From the NCBI RefSeq assembly GCF_001613545.1, contig NZ_BDCO01000002.1, forward strand, positions 1,550,001 through 1,614,000: a stretch of DNA of 64,000 bases, read 5' to 3'. A model generated the notes under the pieces. The model searched no databases. It saw only the letters and a list, made by a program, of their open reading frames with translations, and was not told the DNA's origin. The translations under genes were made by a program, and so were the position numbers. Origin of the DNA: Terrimicrobium sacchariphilum. GTDB lineage: Bacteria > Verrucomicrobiota > Verrucomicrobiia > Chthoniobacterales > Terrimicrobiaceae. Positions 31,235-40,044 of this stretch are shown here, piece by piece (position 1 is the first letter of the stretch; every line of letters starts with the position of its first letter).

Positions 31235-31845
31235 ACCGGACGCCTGCGATCATCGTCGGAGTGGTGCTGGTCTTTGCCTCGGCATGGCTGGGCGTCGCGA
31301 TGTATTCGTACATGACGCTTGGGTATCTCGCTCCTGTCGCGGATAAGGTCAGTGGCTCGACTCTGCCGCCTGCGCTATCGGGGCTGGCTGAGGCCGGGCA
31401 GAGAGTCTATGCCGCCGAGGGATGCGCCTACTGTCACACCCAGCAGGTGCGGCCCGCCGCGATCAGCGGGGACATCGAGAAAAAGCTCGGTTCCCGGCGC
31501 ACCGTGGCGAGGGACTTTCTTTACCAGCAACCCGCCGCCTTCGGGTATTTGCGCATCGGACCGGATCTGGCGAATTTCGGTCTGCGAGCTAGAGACGAGG
31601 CGGAGGTTCATCGCCTGCTGTACCAAACCGGCTCCGCCATGCCGTCTTATCAGTATCTTTATATCGTAAGGCCGATCTCCGGGCAGCAATCTGCCGAGGC
31701 GCTGGTGGGATTGCGAGGATCGTATGTTCCGCCGACAGGGTACGAAGTGGTTCCCACTCCCGAGGCGCGAGCTCTCGCAGCCTATCTGCTTTCGCTCAGG
31801 CAAGACTACGCCCTGCCGGAGGCGCCGCTGGAGAAGGTGAAATGA
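31231..31845 (+). CDS. CcoO-like membrane-anchored monoheme cytochrome c
   Basis: The 204-residue protein has one N-terminal membrane helix (about 7-28) and a cytochrome domain of the CcoO type: EGCAYCHTQQVRP with heme at 65-69, VARDFLYQQP, RIGPDLANFG, and Met137 in SAMPSY as the probable sixth ligand. In cbb3 oxidases CcoO feeds electrons to CcoN. Here the neighbouring CcoN-like protein lacks hemes, but this cytochrome keeps all its ligands. It overlaps its neighbours by 4 bases on each side. Confidence 0.88.
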   Translation: MNRTPAIIVGVVLVFASAWLGVAMYSYMTLGYLAPVADKVSGSTLPPALSGLAEAGQRVYAAEGCAYCHTQQVRPAAISGDIEKKLGSRRTVARDFLYQQPAAFGYLRIGPDLANFGLRARDEAEVHRLLYQTGSAMPSYQYLYIVRPISGQQSAEALVGLRGSYVPPTGYEVVPTPEARALAAYLLSLRQDYALPEAPLEKVK

Positions 31846-32546
31846 GCGATCCGCAGCGCGATTCCACTTCACCGCAGGAGGCGATCGACCTCGTCGAACT
31901 CCATGCCTCGGCCGCCCGCGAGCCGGTCAAGCTGTGGCTGGTCGGGGTAATCATGGGCGTGATGTTCGTGGGAGGCATGTTCCTTTGGGCAAATAGCGGA
32001 GGATTCAGCGCCTCGGTTTACGACCCCGCTCGTTCGGTCGCGGGAAAGGGCAGCGGCTCGCCCGCTCCGCCACCAGACCCGCGAATGATGAGTCGACGGC
32101 TTTATATGCAAAATTGCGGAGCCTGCCATCAGCCGAATGGCATGGGCATACCGGGAACCTACCCGCCACTGGCTGGCAGCGAATGGGTGCTCGGACAGGA
32201 ATGGCATGGCGATAACCATCTCGTACGGGTCGTGCTTCACGGTCTTCAGGGACCGATCACGGTGGAAGGTCGGGATTTCAACAATGTGATGACTCCATGG
32301 GGAGGGGTGCTCAAAGACGAGCAAATCGCCGCAATTCTCACCTACATACGATCGGAATGGGGGAATTCCGCCCCACCCATTTCGAAGGAATTCGTCGCCA
32401 TGATCCGGGAGGAAACCAGGGGACGGCAGGCTGCATGGACGCAAAAGGAACTGCAGGAGATTCCCCGGCAGGTTTCGCCTCCGCCGGTGGTCGAGCCTGC
32501 TCCTACCCCGGTGGCCAACCTCGATCAGACTCCCCGGGTTCCCTGA
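31842..32546 (+). CDS. Membrane-anchored monoheme cytochrome c (CcoP-position)
   Basis: The 234-residue protein has a cytoplasmic N-terminus, one membrane helix (about 32-50), a Pro/Ser linker and one class I cytochrome domain with CGACH at 92-96 and Met150 (NNVMTPWG) as likely sixth ligand, followed by a Pro-rich tail. It occupies the place of CcoP after CcoO, but has a single heme rather than two. It may relay electrons from the complex III and CcoO-like partners to a terminal oxidase. Confidence 0.87.
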   Translation: MSDPQRDSTSPQEAIDLVELHASAAREPVKLWLVGVIMGVMFVGGMFLWANSGGFSASVYDPARSVAGKGSGSPAPPPDPRMMSRRLYMQNCGACHQPNGMGIPGTYPPLAGSEWVLGQEWHGDNHLVRVVLHGLQGPITVEGRDFNNVMTPWGGVLKDEQIAAILTYIRSEWGNSAPPISKEFVAMIREETRGRQAAWTQKELQEIPRQVSPPPVVEPAPTPVANLDQTPRVP

Positions 32547-32680
32547 AATATCCGCGTGTTCGCCATCCGGCGCCGCATGTCTGACGTATATCTTTCGCGT
32601 GCCGGGATTGACCGGCGGGCGACTTCTGCCGAAAGTTCCACCTCCTGCACGCGTGCGTAACGTGAGCGAACGAAGTTGAT

Positions 32681-33862
32681 ATGAAGAAGAACACCTGGAC
32701 TTTTAGCGATTCATTCATCCACGGCTGGGCCATCCTGACGGCCTTCGTCACGCTCATCCTGATCTGGAGTGGGGGATTGGTGACATCCAAGGGAGTGGGA
32801 ATGTCCGTGCCCGACTGGCCGAATACTTACGGGTACAACATGTTTGCCTTCCCGATCTCGCGCTGGGTGGGGGGAATCTTTTACGAGCACGGACATCGGC
32901 TCATTGCCACTGGGGTCGGCGTGTTGACCACCGTCCTCGCGGCCTGCCTTTGGGGCCGGGAGACCACGGGAAAGATCAAGGCATTCGGTATTTCCGCCAT
33001 CATCTTCATCGTTCTGCTTCTCGGAGTTCGAGAGATGCCGGTGTACCTGACCTGCGCGGTTCTGGCCCTGCCGATGATCGCCTTCGGCATCGTCAAGTTC
33101 TGTCGGAATCCTCGCCAGCTTCGCTGGCTGGGCGTGGCAGTCTTCTCAGCAGTCATCCTTCAGGGAGTGCTCGGAGGACTCCGTGTCGTGTGGTTTAAGG
33201 ACCAGATCGGAATTTTCCATGGTCTTCTCGCCCAGGCTTTTCTGCTGACTCTGGCGATCCTGGCTGTGCTCACCAGCCGCGCTTTCCGGGAAGGGCGCTG
33301 GGTCGCGTATATGCCTGATCGCACGCTGGCGTACATCACATTGGCAACGACGGTTTTGATCTACTTTCAGCTAGGCCTCGGCGCCACGATGCGCCACGAG
33401 CACATCGGGCTCTCGATCCCGGATTTCCCGCTGGCCTACGGACGTGTGATTCCAGATACCTCGGCCGAAGCGATGGCGCAGATCAATGCCGGCCGCGTTC
33501 AGGCGGGACAGCCGCAGACCACGGCTTTTCAGGTGTGGGTACAAATGGTGCATCGTCTGACGGCGGTATGCATCCTGGTGGGGATCACGATGGTTTTCTC
33601 CCGGGCATGGCGGACGCGGCAGGCAGCGCCGATTCGTCGCTGGTCAGCGGTGTGGCTGACGTTGGTTGTCGTGCAGGTCTGCCTGGGGGCCTGGACCATC
33701 TGGTCGAATAAGGCGGCGGACATCGCCACGGGGCACGTCGCGGTTGGAGCCTTGATTTTGGTCGTCGGGGGGCTACTTTCCCTGCGAATGTTTTGCGGTT
33801 TGCGGACGGGAAATTTCGCTTGGCCGGACGCTCCAAAACACCCATTGATGAACGCCGCATGA
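32681..33862 (+). CDS. ctaA: Heme A synthase (Cox15/CtaA)
   Basis: The 393-residue, eight-helix membrane protein oxidises heme O to heme A. It shows the four family histidines in EHGHR, IFHGLLAQ, VHRLTAV and GHVAVGA, split into two homologous halves. GMSVPDWPNTYG and its counterpart IGLSIPDFPLAYG are the external-loop signatures. It begins 134 bases after the last cytochrome gene. Its presence implies a heme A oxidase in the cell, but no coxA is in the window. Confidence 0.94.
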   Translation: MKKNTWTFSDSFIHGWAILTAFVTLILIWSGGLVTSKGVGMSVPDWPNTYGYNMFAFPISRWVGGIFYEHGHRLIATGVGVLTTVLAACLWGRETTGKIKAFGISAIIFIVLLLGVREMPVYLTCAVLALPMIAFGIVKFCRNPRQLRWLGVAVFSAVILQGVLGGLRVVWFKDQIGIFHGLLAQAFLLTLAILAVLTSRAFREGRWVAYMPDRTLAYITLATTVLIYFQLGLGATMRHEHIGLSIPDFPLAYGRVIPDTSAEAMAQINAGRVQAGQPQTTAFQVWVQMVHRLTAVCILVGITMVFSRAWRTRQAAPIRRWSAVWLTLVVVQVCLGAWTIWSNKAADIATGHVAVGALILVVGGLLSLRMFCGLRTGNFAWPDAPKHPLMNAA

Positions 33863-34749
33863 TGAAGACAGCCGCACCCGCCCTCTCCCGACTCGAGTCC
33901 CTGTTCGGGGATTTGCTCGAGCTCTCGAAGGCGCGGCTCTCATTTCTCGTCCTGGTCACCACCTTTGTGGGGTTCATGGTGGGGTGGCAGGGGCCGATGG
34001 ATTACGTTCTGCTCTCGGCCACGCTGCTCGGCACGGCTCTTTGCGCTGCCGGGGCTGCCGCCCTGAACCAGTGGTGGGAGCGCGACCTCGACAGCCTGAT
34101 GAAGCGCACACGGAACCGTCCGTTGCCTGGACGCCGCATGCACCCGCAGGATGCGCTTCTCTTTGGACTCTTCTTTTCCCTGGCCGGACTGCTCGTTTTG
34201 GCCCTCTTTACGAATTACCGAGCTGCCTTTCTCGCCTTTGCGACCATCGCGATCTATGTGCTGGTATACACTCCGATGAAGCGCATGAGTTCGCTCAATA
34301 CGCTCGTCGGCGCCATCCCCGGCGCTCTGCCCCCGCTCATCGGCTGGATCGCAGCCCGCGGGGTATACGATCTCGAGGGCAGCCTGCTCTTCGCGATTCT
34401 CTGGTTCTGGCAAATGCCGCATTTCCTCGCCATCGCCTGGATGTACCGGGAAGACTATGCGAATGCGGGCTGTGTGATGCTCTCTGGTAGCGATGAAAGC
34501 GGCGAAATGACCAGCCGCCAGGCCTTCCTTTACGCGTTGTGTCTGCTCATGGTGAGCCTCCTTCCGGCGATCCTGTTTTTCAATACGGCGGTTTATTTCT
34601 TTGGGGCGTTGATCCTCGGGGCGGCGTTTGCCGGTTGCGCCCTGCACTTTATGCTGCGCCGGGATCGTCCATCCGCCCGGTTGCTGTTCCTTGCCTCGAT
34701 AGCCTATCTTCCCCTGTTGCTCGGGTTGCTGCTGGTCACCCAGCGCTGA
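33859..34749 (+). CDS. ctaB: Protoheme IX farnesyltransferase
   Basis: This 296-residue UbiA-family membrane enzyme makes heme O from heme B. NQWWERDLDSLMKRTRNRPLP, shown by the N-x-x-x-D-x-x-x-D core, binds the diphosphate, and YTPMKRMSSLNT and WFWQMPHFLAIAW are CtaB landmarks. The start at 33859 overlaps the ctaA stop (ATGA), so the two heme A enzymes are translationally coupled. Confidence 0.94.
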   Translation: MMKTAAPALSRLESLFGDLLELSKARLSFLVLVTTFVGFMVGWQGPMDYVLLSATLLGTALCAAGAAALNQWWERDLDSLMKRTRNRPLPGRRMHPQDALLFGLFFSLAGLLVLALFTNYRAAFLAFATIAIYVLVYTPMKRMSSLNTLVGAIPGALPPLIGWIAARGVYDLEGSLLFAILWFWQMPHFLAIAWMYREDYANAGCVMLSGSDESGEMTSRQAFLYALCLLMVSLLPAILFFNTAVYFFGALILGAAFAGCALHFMLRRDRPSARLLFLASIAYLPLLLGLLLVTQR

Positions 34750-34843
34750 CCGGAAGAGGTGCCATGAGGCGGCTTCTGCTGTTTGCTGCTCGCCAGTATG
34801 GGCGGAGCCGGGGAAAATGACCTGCTTCACTGACTTTTAGTTA

Positions 34844-35518
34844 ATGTCGACCGATTCCACTCCTTCCTCAGCCGCTCCCACTGAAAATCCCGCGCCCAAG
34901 CGCATTCCGCGTCTGGGCTGGGTGATTGTTTTTGTCGTTCTGGTGGGCCTTGTGGCTTTTGCCTACGTGAGCCTGCAAAAGATGCGCCCGGTCGCCTCGG
35001 CGTTGCCCAGGCTTGAGCAAGCCCCCGCCTTTTCTCTCACCTCGCAGGACGGCAAGACTGTGACCGAGGCCGTGTTGAAGGGGAAGGTGACGGTGTTGAA
35101 TTTCATTTTTACACGTTGCATGGGGCCCTGTCCCCGGATGAGTGCCCAGATGGGACATCTCAATCAGGCGCTCGGGCCGAAGCTCGAGGATGTCCAGCTC
35201 ATCAGTGTCTCCGTCGATCCTGAGCACGACACCCCAGCCGTGCTGGCGGAATATGGCCAGCGATTTGGCGCAGAACCCGGTCGATGGAAACTCCTCACCG
35301 GCCCGACCGACCAGATCCATAATGTCATGGTCAAGGGCTTCCTCCTGCCGCTCGGGACAGACAAGGATGGGATGCCTGCGCACTCCACCCGGTTCGTGAT
35401 TGTTGACCAGCAGGGGGTGATCCGAGGGTACGAGGATGGTGAAAGTCCGGAAGTGGTGCAAAAACTTCTGATGGACATCGGCGACCTCCTGCGAGAGGGG
35501 AAGAGCGGCTCCCGATGA
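34844..35518 (+). CDS. SCO1/SenC copper-delivery protein
   Basis: The 224-residue protein has one N-terminal membrane helix (about 26-42) and a thioredoxin-like domain facing outward. CMGPC is the copper-binding CxxxC, and HSTRFVIVD carries the third copper ligand. SCO proteins deliver copper to the CuA or CuB site of oxidases. It follows ctaB by 94 bases in the same direction. Confidence 0.92.
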   Translation: MSTDSTPSSAAPTENPAPKRIPRLGWVIVFVVLVGLVAFAYVSLQKMRPVASALPRLEQAPAFSLTSQDGKTVTEAVLKGKVTVLNFIFTRCMGPCPRMSAQMGHLNQALGPKLEDVQLISVSVDPEHDTPAVLAEYGQRFGAEPGRWKLLTGPTDQIHNVMVKGFLLPLGTDKDGMPAHSTRFVIVDQQGVIRGYEDGESPEVVQKLLMDIGDLLREGKSGSR

Positions 35519-35681
35519 ATGACTGGAGGGCTTGCTTTTTCGCACATCGGGCGACCTTTCCCTGCGCACATCGTATCCGGGGCATCCGGCGGCAAGCTCG
35601 GCTCGTAGACCGCACCGTGAATAGAAACTCCTTTTCCGTCTGGATCACCACCCATGCTCTCGGGCATGCTCCTCGCGCCCG

Positions 35682-36119
35682 ATGAGTGTCAGCGACCTAC
35701 CCGCCATCAACGCCAGTCTCAACGGCATCGCCACGGTGCTGCTGACAGCTGGTTTTATCCTGATTAAGACGAACCGCCCTGCAGCCCATCGCGTAGCGAT
35801 GCTCTCGGCATTTGGCGTTTCGATGGTGTTTCTGGTCACCTATGTGATTCACAAGATCCTCGTCCGCGGCGTACACACGCCCTTTGGCGGTGAGGGTGCG
35901 ATCCGGGGGATTTACTACGGGATGCTCATCTCTCACATCCTGCTGGCCATTGCCATCGTGCCGCTCGTGATCATCACCCTGCGTCATGCTTTCAAGGGCA
36001 ATCTCGACCGTCATCGGGCCTGGGCACGCTGGACATTCCCTCTCTGGTACTACGTCTCCGTCACCGGAGTGCTCGTGTATTTCTTCCTTTATCAATGGTG
36101 GCCGGCCGTCCGGCACTAA
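35682..36119 (+). CDS. DUF420-type membrane protein (CtaM-like)
   Basis: The 145-residue, four-helix protein matches DUF420: ASLNGIATVLLTAGF, AHRVAMLSAF, HKILVRGVHTPFGG, ILLAIAIVPL and HRAWARWTFPLWYYVSVTG. CtaM, a relative in Firmicutes, is needed for making aa3-type oxidases, so it belongs with ctaA, ctaB and SCO. It stands 163 bases after the SCO gene. Confidence 0.88.
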   Translation: MSVSDLPAINASLNGIATVLLTAGFILIKTNRPAAHRVAMLSAFGVSMVFLVTYVIHKILVRGVHTPFGGEGAIRGIYYGMLISHILLAIAIVPLVIITLRHAFKGNLDRHRAWARWTFPLWYYVSVTGVLVYFFLYQWWPAVRH

Positions 36120-36146
36120 ATCCTCAACATCCTATCCTGCAAATTT

Positions 36147-36674
36147 ATGTCCGGACTTGAAAATCCCACCGTTCTCGACGCCATGGCCCTTGATTCCGCC
36201 ACGGACAAGGTCATACTCGCCATGTACGAAACTCGAGAGTGGACGGGCGGCGAAGAGCAACTGGCCCAGCTCGAGAACAAGGTGAATGCCTACCTTTCCT
36301 TCATCCTCGATGGGGAAATGACTGAAGCCTTTCCTCAGCTCCGCGACAAGGCGGTGGAGATTCAGCTCCGCACGACCCACCTGCCGGATGACAGCGCGGC
36401 GAATCTCATCGTGCGCATTCGCGAGCAGCTCGCTTTTCAGAAAATCGAGTTCGCCGTCTACCAGGCGGAGCCGGAAGGCTGCTGCGGCGGTCACGGCCAT
36501 GATCACGAGGGCGGCGGATGTTGTGGCGGCCATGGGCACAGTCACGATCATGCTCATGAGGGCGAAGGCTGCTGTGGAGGTCACGGGCATGTTCATGACC
36601 ACGATCATCACGATCACGCACATGGCGAGGGGGAGTGCCGTGGTGGTGGAGGCGGCTGCGGCTGCCGCCACTAA
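36147..36674 (+). CDS. DUF6572-like protein with His/Cys-rich metal-binding tail
   Basis: The first 105 residues form a compact domain (ALDSATDKVILAMYETREW, AYLSFILDGEM) resembling DUF6572-type proteins. The last 65 residues hold 17 His and 9 Cys, including three repeats of GCCGGHGH at 111, 124 and 141 joined by His-Asp-His runs, and end in CGCRH. Such tails bind Cu, Zn, Ni or Co. It lies 28 bases after the DUF420 gene and close to SCO, so a copper store or chaperone for oxidase assembly is a reasonable guess. No signal peptide is present, so it is cytoplasmic. Confidence 0.8.
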   Translation: MSGLENPTVLDAMALDSATDKVILAMYETREWTGGEEQLAQLENKVNAYLSFILDGEMTEAFPQLRDKAVEIQLRTTHLPDDSAANLIVRIREQLAFQKIEFAVYQAEPEGCCGGHGHDHEGGGCCGGHGHSHDHAHEGEGCCGGHGHVHDHDHHDHAHGEGECRGGGGGCGCRH

Positions 36675-36700
36675 GGTTCGTTCGAGTCAAGTATCCTTGT

Positions 36701-36749
36701 ATGGCTTAGCGGATTTCTGCTAAGCCATTTCCTGGCGGTTTTGCCGCCA
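36701..36749 (+). promoter_or_regulatory. Two tandem hairpins between the His-rich gene and the nuclease gene
   Basis: ATGGCTTAGC (36701-36710) pairs perfectly with GCTAAGCCAT (36719-36728) around an 8-base loop. TGGCGG (36733-36738) pairs with CCGCCA (36744-36749) around TTTTG, ending 3 bases before the next ATG. The first may be a terminator with a weak T run; the second covers the ribosome-binding region of the next gene. Confidence 0.5.
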
Positions 36750-36752
36750 GAT

Positions 36753-37631
36753 ATGGCGCGACGTCGTAAAGGTAGTGATTTTGATTTGGTCCGGGGCATC
36801 TTGGCCTTGGTGTTGCTGGGGGCGTTTGCTTTCGTCGGGTTCGATTTGAAGAAGCTTGCTTCCTTCGGCGTGCTGTTGGCAGCGGGCGCGGTTGTGTTGG
36901 CGCTGATTGCAGGGGTCTTCGTTCTGGGCCTTGTGATCTTGCGATCTTCGGGATCTCGGCAGCCCGCGCCGGGCAAGGCGGCGTTTGATGCGTATCCTCT
37001 CCGGGTGGATAGTTCGAGATCTGCTCATCCACATGATTTTCAACCCCCGGTTCCGGCTTCACAGCCCGATCTTTTCACCCTGGAGCTGGTGAAAAGCCTG
37101 GAGTGGCGGCATTTCGAACTGCTGGCCCAAGGGCTTTTCCGGGCACTTGGTCTGCATGCTCAGCGGATCAAGGCCGGAGGGGATGGCGGCATTGATCTCG
37201 TGCTTCGCGAAGGGGAGTACGGCCCGGTCGTCGCCATCGTTCAGTGCAAGGCGTGGACCAACTGGCAAATTCCGCCGAAAACCGTGCGCGAGTTGTATGG
37301 GGCGATGGCGGCGGAGAGCGCTCCGCATGGATACTTCATCTGTTCCGGAAAATTCTCCGGTGCGGCTCGCGAGTGGGCGCAGGGCAAGGCTTTGACATTG
37401 GTGGACGGAGAGGAACTGGTCGTGTGGTTGAATTCTCTCGATTTCCAGACCCGGGGGGATCTGATTCGCGAGATCACCTCCGGCGACTACAAGACCCCAA
37501 CCTGCCCCCAGTGTGAGATAACACTTGTGAGACGGAGCGGGCAATACGGAGACTTTTGGGGCTGCCCAAACTATGGGAACCGGGTGCGCCGTTGCCGGTA
37601 CAAGATGCCCGTGGCCCGGCGCGCGGTCTGA
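36753..37631 (+). CDS. Membrane-anchored Mrr-type endonuclease with zinc-finger tail
   Basis: The 292-residue protein (from the ATG at 36753) has two membrane helices at about 11-28 and 35-62, an Mrr_cat nuclease domain at about 100-215, and a C-terminal topoisomerase-type zinc ribbon (CPQCEITLV ... WGCPNYGNRVRRC). The PD-(D/E)xK core shows as GGDGGIDL and IVQCKAW, with EWRHFELLAQGLF as the usual first helix. Mrr_cat proteins cut DNA, often modified or foreign. It is not next to a methylase. It converges with the ABC exporter with 2 bases between the stops. Confidence 0.85.
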   Translation: MARRRKGSDFDLVRGILALVLLGAFAFVGFDLKKLASFGVLLAAGAVVLALIAGVFVLGLVILRSSGSRQPAPGKAAFDAYPLRVDSSRSAHPHDFQPPVPASQPDLFTLELVKSLEWRHFELLAQGLFRALGLHAQRIKAGGDGGIDLVLREGEYGPVVAIVQCKAWTNWQIPPKTVRELYGAMAAESAPHGYFICSGKFSGAAREWAQGKALTLVDGEELVVWLNSLDFQTRGDLIREITSGDYKTPTCPQCEITLVRRSGQYGDFWGCPNYGNRVRRCRYKMPVARRAV

Positions 37632-37633
37632 TT

Positions 37634-39379
37634 TCAGTCGCGCGTCGCTTCGTTCAGCGAGGCGTCGTCTTCCATCAGGCGGCTGAGCCGGGCGTAGATG
37701 CCGCCGAGGTCGATCAGTTCGGCGTGCTTGCCGCGCTCGACGATCTGGCCCCGGTCGAGAACGAGGATCTGGTCCGCGTGGCGAACGGTCGAGAGGCGGT
37801 GTGCGATGACGAAGCTTGTGCGGTTGGTCATCAGGCGGTCCAGGGCTTCCTGGATGAGTCGCTCGGTCGCCGTGTCGACGCTGGCGGTTGCCTCGTCGAG
37901 GATGAGAATGGGCGGGTTTTTGAGCAGGGCGCGGGCGATGGAAACGCGCTGCTTTTCGCCGACGCTGAGTTTGATGCCACGCTCGCCGACGGCGGAGTGC
38001 AGACCCTCGGGCATCCGGCGGATGAATTCCGCCGCATTGGCCGCCTCCAGCGCCTGCCACATCTCGTCTTCTGTCGCATCGGGTTTTCCCATGCGGAGGT
38101 TCTCCGCAGTGGTGCCGTTGAAGAGAAAGCTTTCCTGCGTCACCATGGCGATGCTTTTGCGGAGATCGTGGCGTGAGAAGTCCCGGATGGATCGCCCGTC
38201 GATGAGGATATCGCCTTCCCCGTATTCGTAAAAGCGGGTGAGCAGGTTGATGACGGTGGATTTGCCCGCGCCCGTGGTGCCGACGAGGGCGATCATCTCA
38301 CCAGCTCGGGCATGAAGGCTGATGTTCTTTAAAATCTGGCGCTCCTCTGTGTAGCTGAAGGAAACGTGGCGGTACTCCACCTCTCCCTTGACGAGAGCGG
38401 AGGAATTCCCCGCTCCCTCGTCGGTCTCGGCTGGTTCGTCCAGGATCTCAAACACGCGTTCTCCTGCCGCGCGACCGGACTGGAAGAGCTGATTGAGCTG
38501 ATGCAGGCGGCCGACCGGGTCGTAGAGGAGCTTGGCAAAGACGATGAACATCACCAGTACGCCGAGTTCCATGCCAGAGTGCAGGACGCGATAGGCTCCG
38601 TAGCCGGTGATGAGAAGCATGCCCACCGACGAGAGGAAATTCATCGACGGGTTGTAGATCGCCCAGGCTCGCATGACGATGAGGGAGGCTTGGCGGAGTG
38701 CTTCACTGGCAGAGTCAAAGCGCGCGTGCTCGCGCTGCTCGCTGGTGTAGGTCTTGATCTGGCGGATACCAGCGATGTTGTCGTGCAGCAGTGCGTTGAG
38801 CGCGGAGGCTGCCTTGCGATGCTGGCGATACCGGCTACGAGCCGTGAGCGTGTAGGCGAGGGCACCAGCCGCGAGGAGCGGAATGGGTAATAGGGCGACC
38901 AGGGTGAGTTCCCAGCTATAGGCAAGCATCACGCTCGACACGATGAGAATCTGGAGGATGGAAACCGATCCCTGCTCGATGCCGTCGATGAGCACGCGCT
39001 CGACCGAGGTTACGTCCTCGATCAGGCGGGTCATGATGTCGCCGGTGGCGCGGTTGTCGAACCACTTCAGCGGGAGTAACTGAATGTGAGCGTAGAGTTC
39101 GCTGCGCAGGTCGAAGATGACTCGCTGCTCGAAGCTGTTGTTGAGAATGATGCGGATGCCGTTCAGTCCATCCTGGGCGACAAAGGAGGCGAGCCCGATG
39201 GCGACGAGGGGGAGAAGCATCTGCGGCTGATTTTTACGGATGACCTCGTCGATGATGTATTGGGTGACGGTCGGGAAGACGATCACCATGAGCGTACCGA
39301 CTACCGCACAGGCGAGGGTGCCGAAAGCGAGAGCCGGATAACGACGGACGTAGGGAAGGACTCGGAGAAAGACGTTCAT
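37634..39379 (-). CDS. MsbA-like ABC exporter (fused membrane and ATPase domains)
   Basis: The 581-residue half-transporter has six membrane helices in the first 320 residues and an ATPase domain with Walker A GTTGAGKST, signature LSVGEKQR and Walker B ILILDEATASVD. It resembles lipid, lipid A or multidrug exporters that work as dimers. The ATG at 39379 overlaps the stop of the upstream exoD gene (ATGA); an earlier start at 39412 is possible but less likely. The substrate is not known. Confidence 0.9.
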   Translation of the reverse strand: MNVFLRVLPYVRRYPALAFGTLACAVVGTLMVIVFPTVTQYIIDEVIRKNQPQMLLPLVAIGLASFVAQDGLNGIRIILNNSFEQRVIFDLRSELYAHIQLLPLKWFDNRATGDIMTRLIEDVTSVERVLIDGIEQGSVSILQILIVSSVMLAYSWELTLVALLPIPLLAAGALAYTLTARSRYRQHRKAASALNALLHDNIAGIRQIKTYTSEQREHARFDSASEALRQASLIVMRAWAIYNPSMNFLSSVGMLLITGYGAYRVLHSGMELGVLVMFIVFAKLLYDPVGRLHQLNQLFQSGRAAGERVFEILDEPAETDEGAGNSSALVKGEVEYRHVSFSYTEERQILKNISLHARAGEMIALVGTTGAGKSTVINLLTRFYEYGEGDILIDGRSIRDFSRHDLRKSIAMVTQESFLFNGTTAENLRMGKPDATEDEMWQALEAANAAEFIRRMPEGLHSAVGERGIKLSVGEKQRVSIARALLKNPPILILDEATASVDTATERLIQEALDRLMTNRTSFVIAHRLSTVRHADQILVLDRGQIVERGKHAELIDLGGIYARLSRLMEDDASLNEATRD

Positions 39380-40044
39380 TTCCAGAAATGCCCCCAAAAG
39401 GAATGCATCCACGTAGCGACCTGCTCACCGAAGAACCAGAGGGCCAGTCCGACGATGAGAAAGTAGAGCAGGGTGAGCACGCCCCAGGCGAGCGAGATAA
39501 AAATCATCAGCCCGTCCTTCTCCAGCCAGGCGATGGCAGCGAAGAGGACCATGAGAGCGGGAAGGGTGTTGTTGAGCGGCAGGTTGGCCGCCGGGATGGC
39601 GACGAGGAAACCGCCGATGAGAATGAGCCAGCCGATGAATTGCTCGCCCCGGTCTCCGCTCACCCAATGTTGCAGCCGGGGGCGGGTGAATTTCCGGCAA
39701 AAGCGGAGGGTTTTCTGGCAGAAGGCGATCACCATTTTCCACCCCTTGCCATGGAGGCGCGCGTCCCTCATGCGCTTGGGCAGCTTCGGGTACTGTGCCC
39801 TTCGCACCATCTGCCAGCCTGCTGCCATGAAGGTCAGGGCGCTGGCCATGGTCAGGGGACCGAGGGAAAAGGGCTGGATGAACAGCACGCTCAGCAGCAG
39901 CGAGACAAAGCAGAAACTGGCCGGACCGAGGCGTTCCAGAGCGGTCTGAAGGAGCACGCCCTCGCCATCTGCCTGCGCCAGGCAATCCTCCAGCGCTGCG
40001 TCGATGCTGAAAGGCTCCTGCGGAACAGGTTCAGCGGACATCAT
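39376..40044 (-). CDS. ExoD-family membrane protein
   Basis: The 222-residue protein has a soluble N-terminal helix region and about four to five membrane helices. LGPASFCFVSLLLSVLFIQP, the PAANLPLNNTLPAL motif and ALMVLFAAIAWLEKDG match ExoD, first found as an exopolysaccharide and stress gene in rhizobia. It overlaps the ABC exporter start by 4 bases, so the two are likely one unit. Its exact job is unknown in the family. Confidence 0.85.
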   Translation of the reverse strand: MMSAEPVPQEPFSIDAALEDCLAQADGEGVLLQTALERLGPASFCFVSLLLSVLFIQPFSLGPLTMASALTFMAAGWQMVRRAQYPKLPKRMRDARLHGKGWKMVIAFCQKTLRFCRKFTRPRLQHWVSGDRGEQFIGWLILIGGFLVAIPAANLPLNNTLPALMVLFAAIAWLEKDGLMIFISLAWGVLTLLYFLIVGLALWFFGEQVATWMHSFWGHFWK

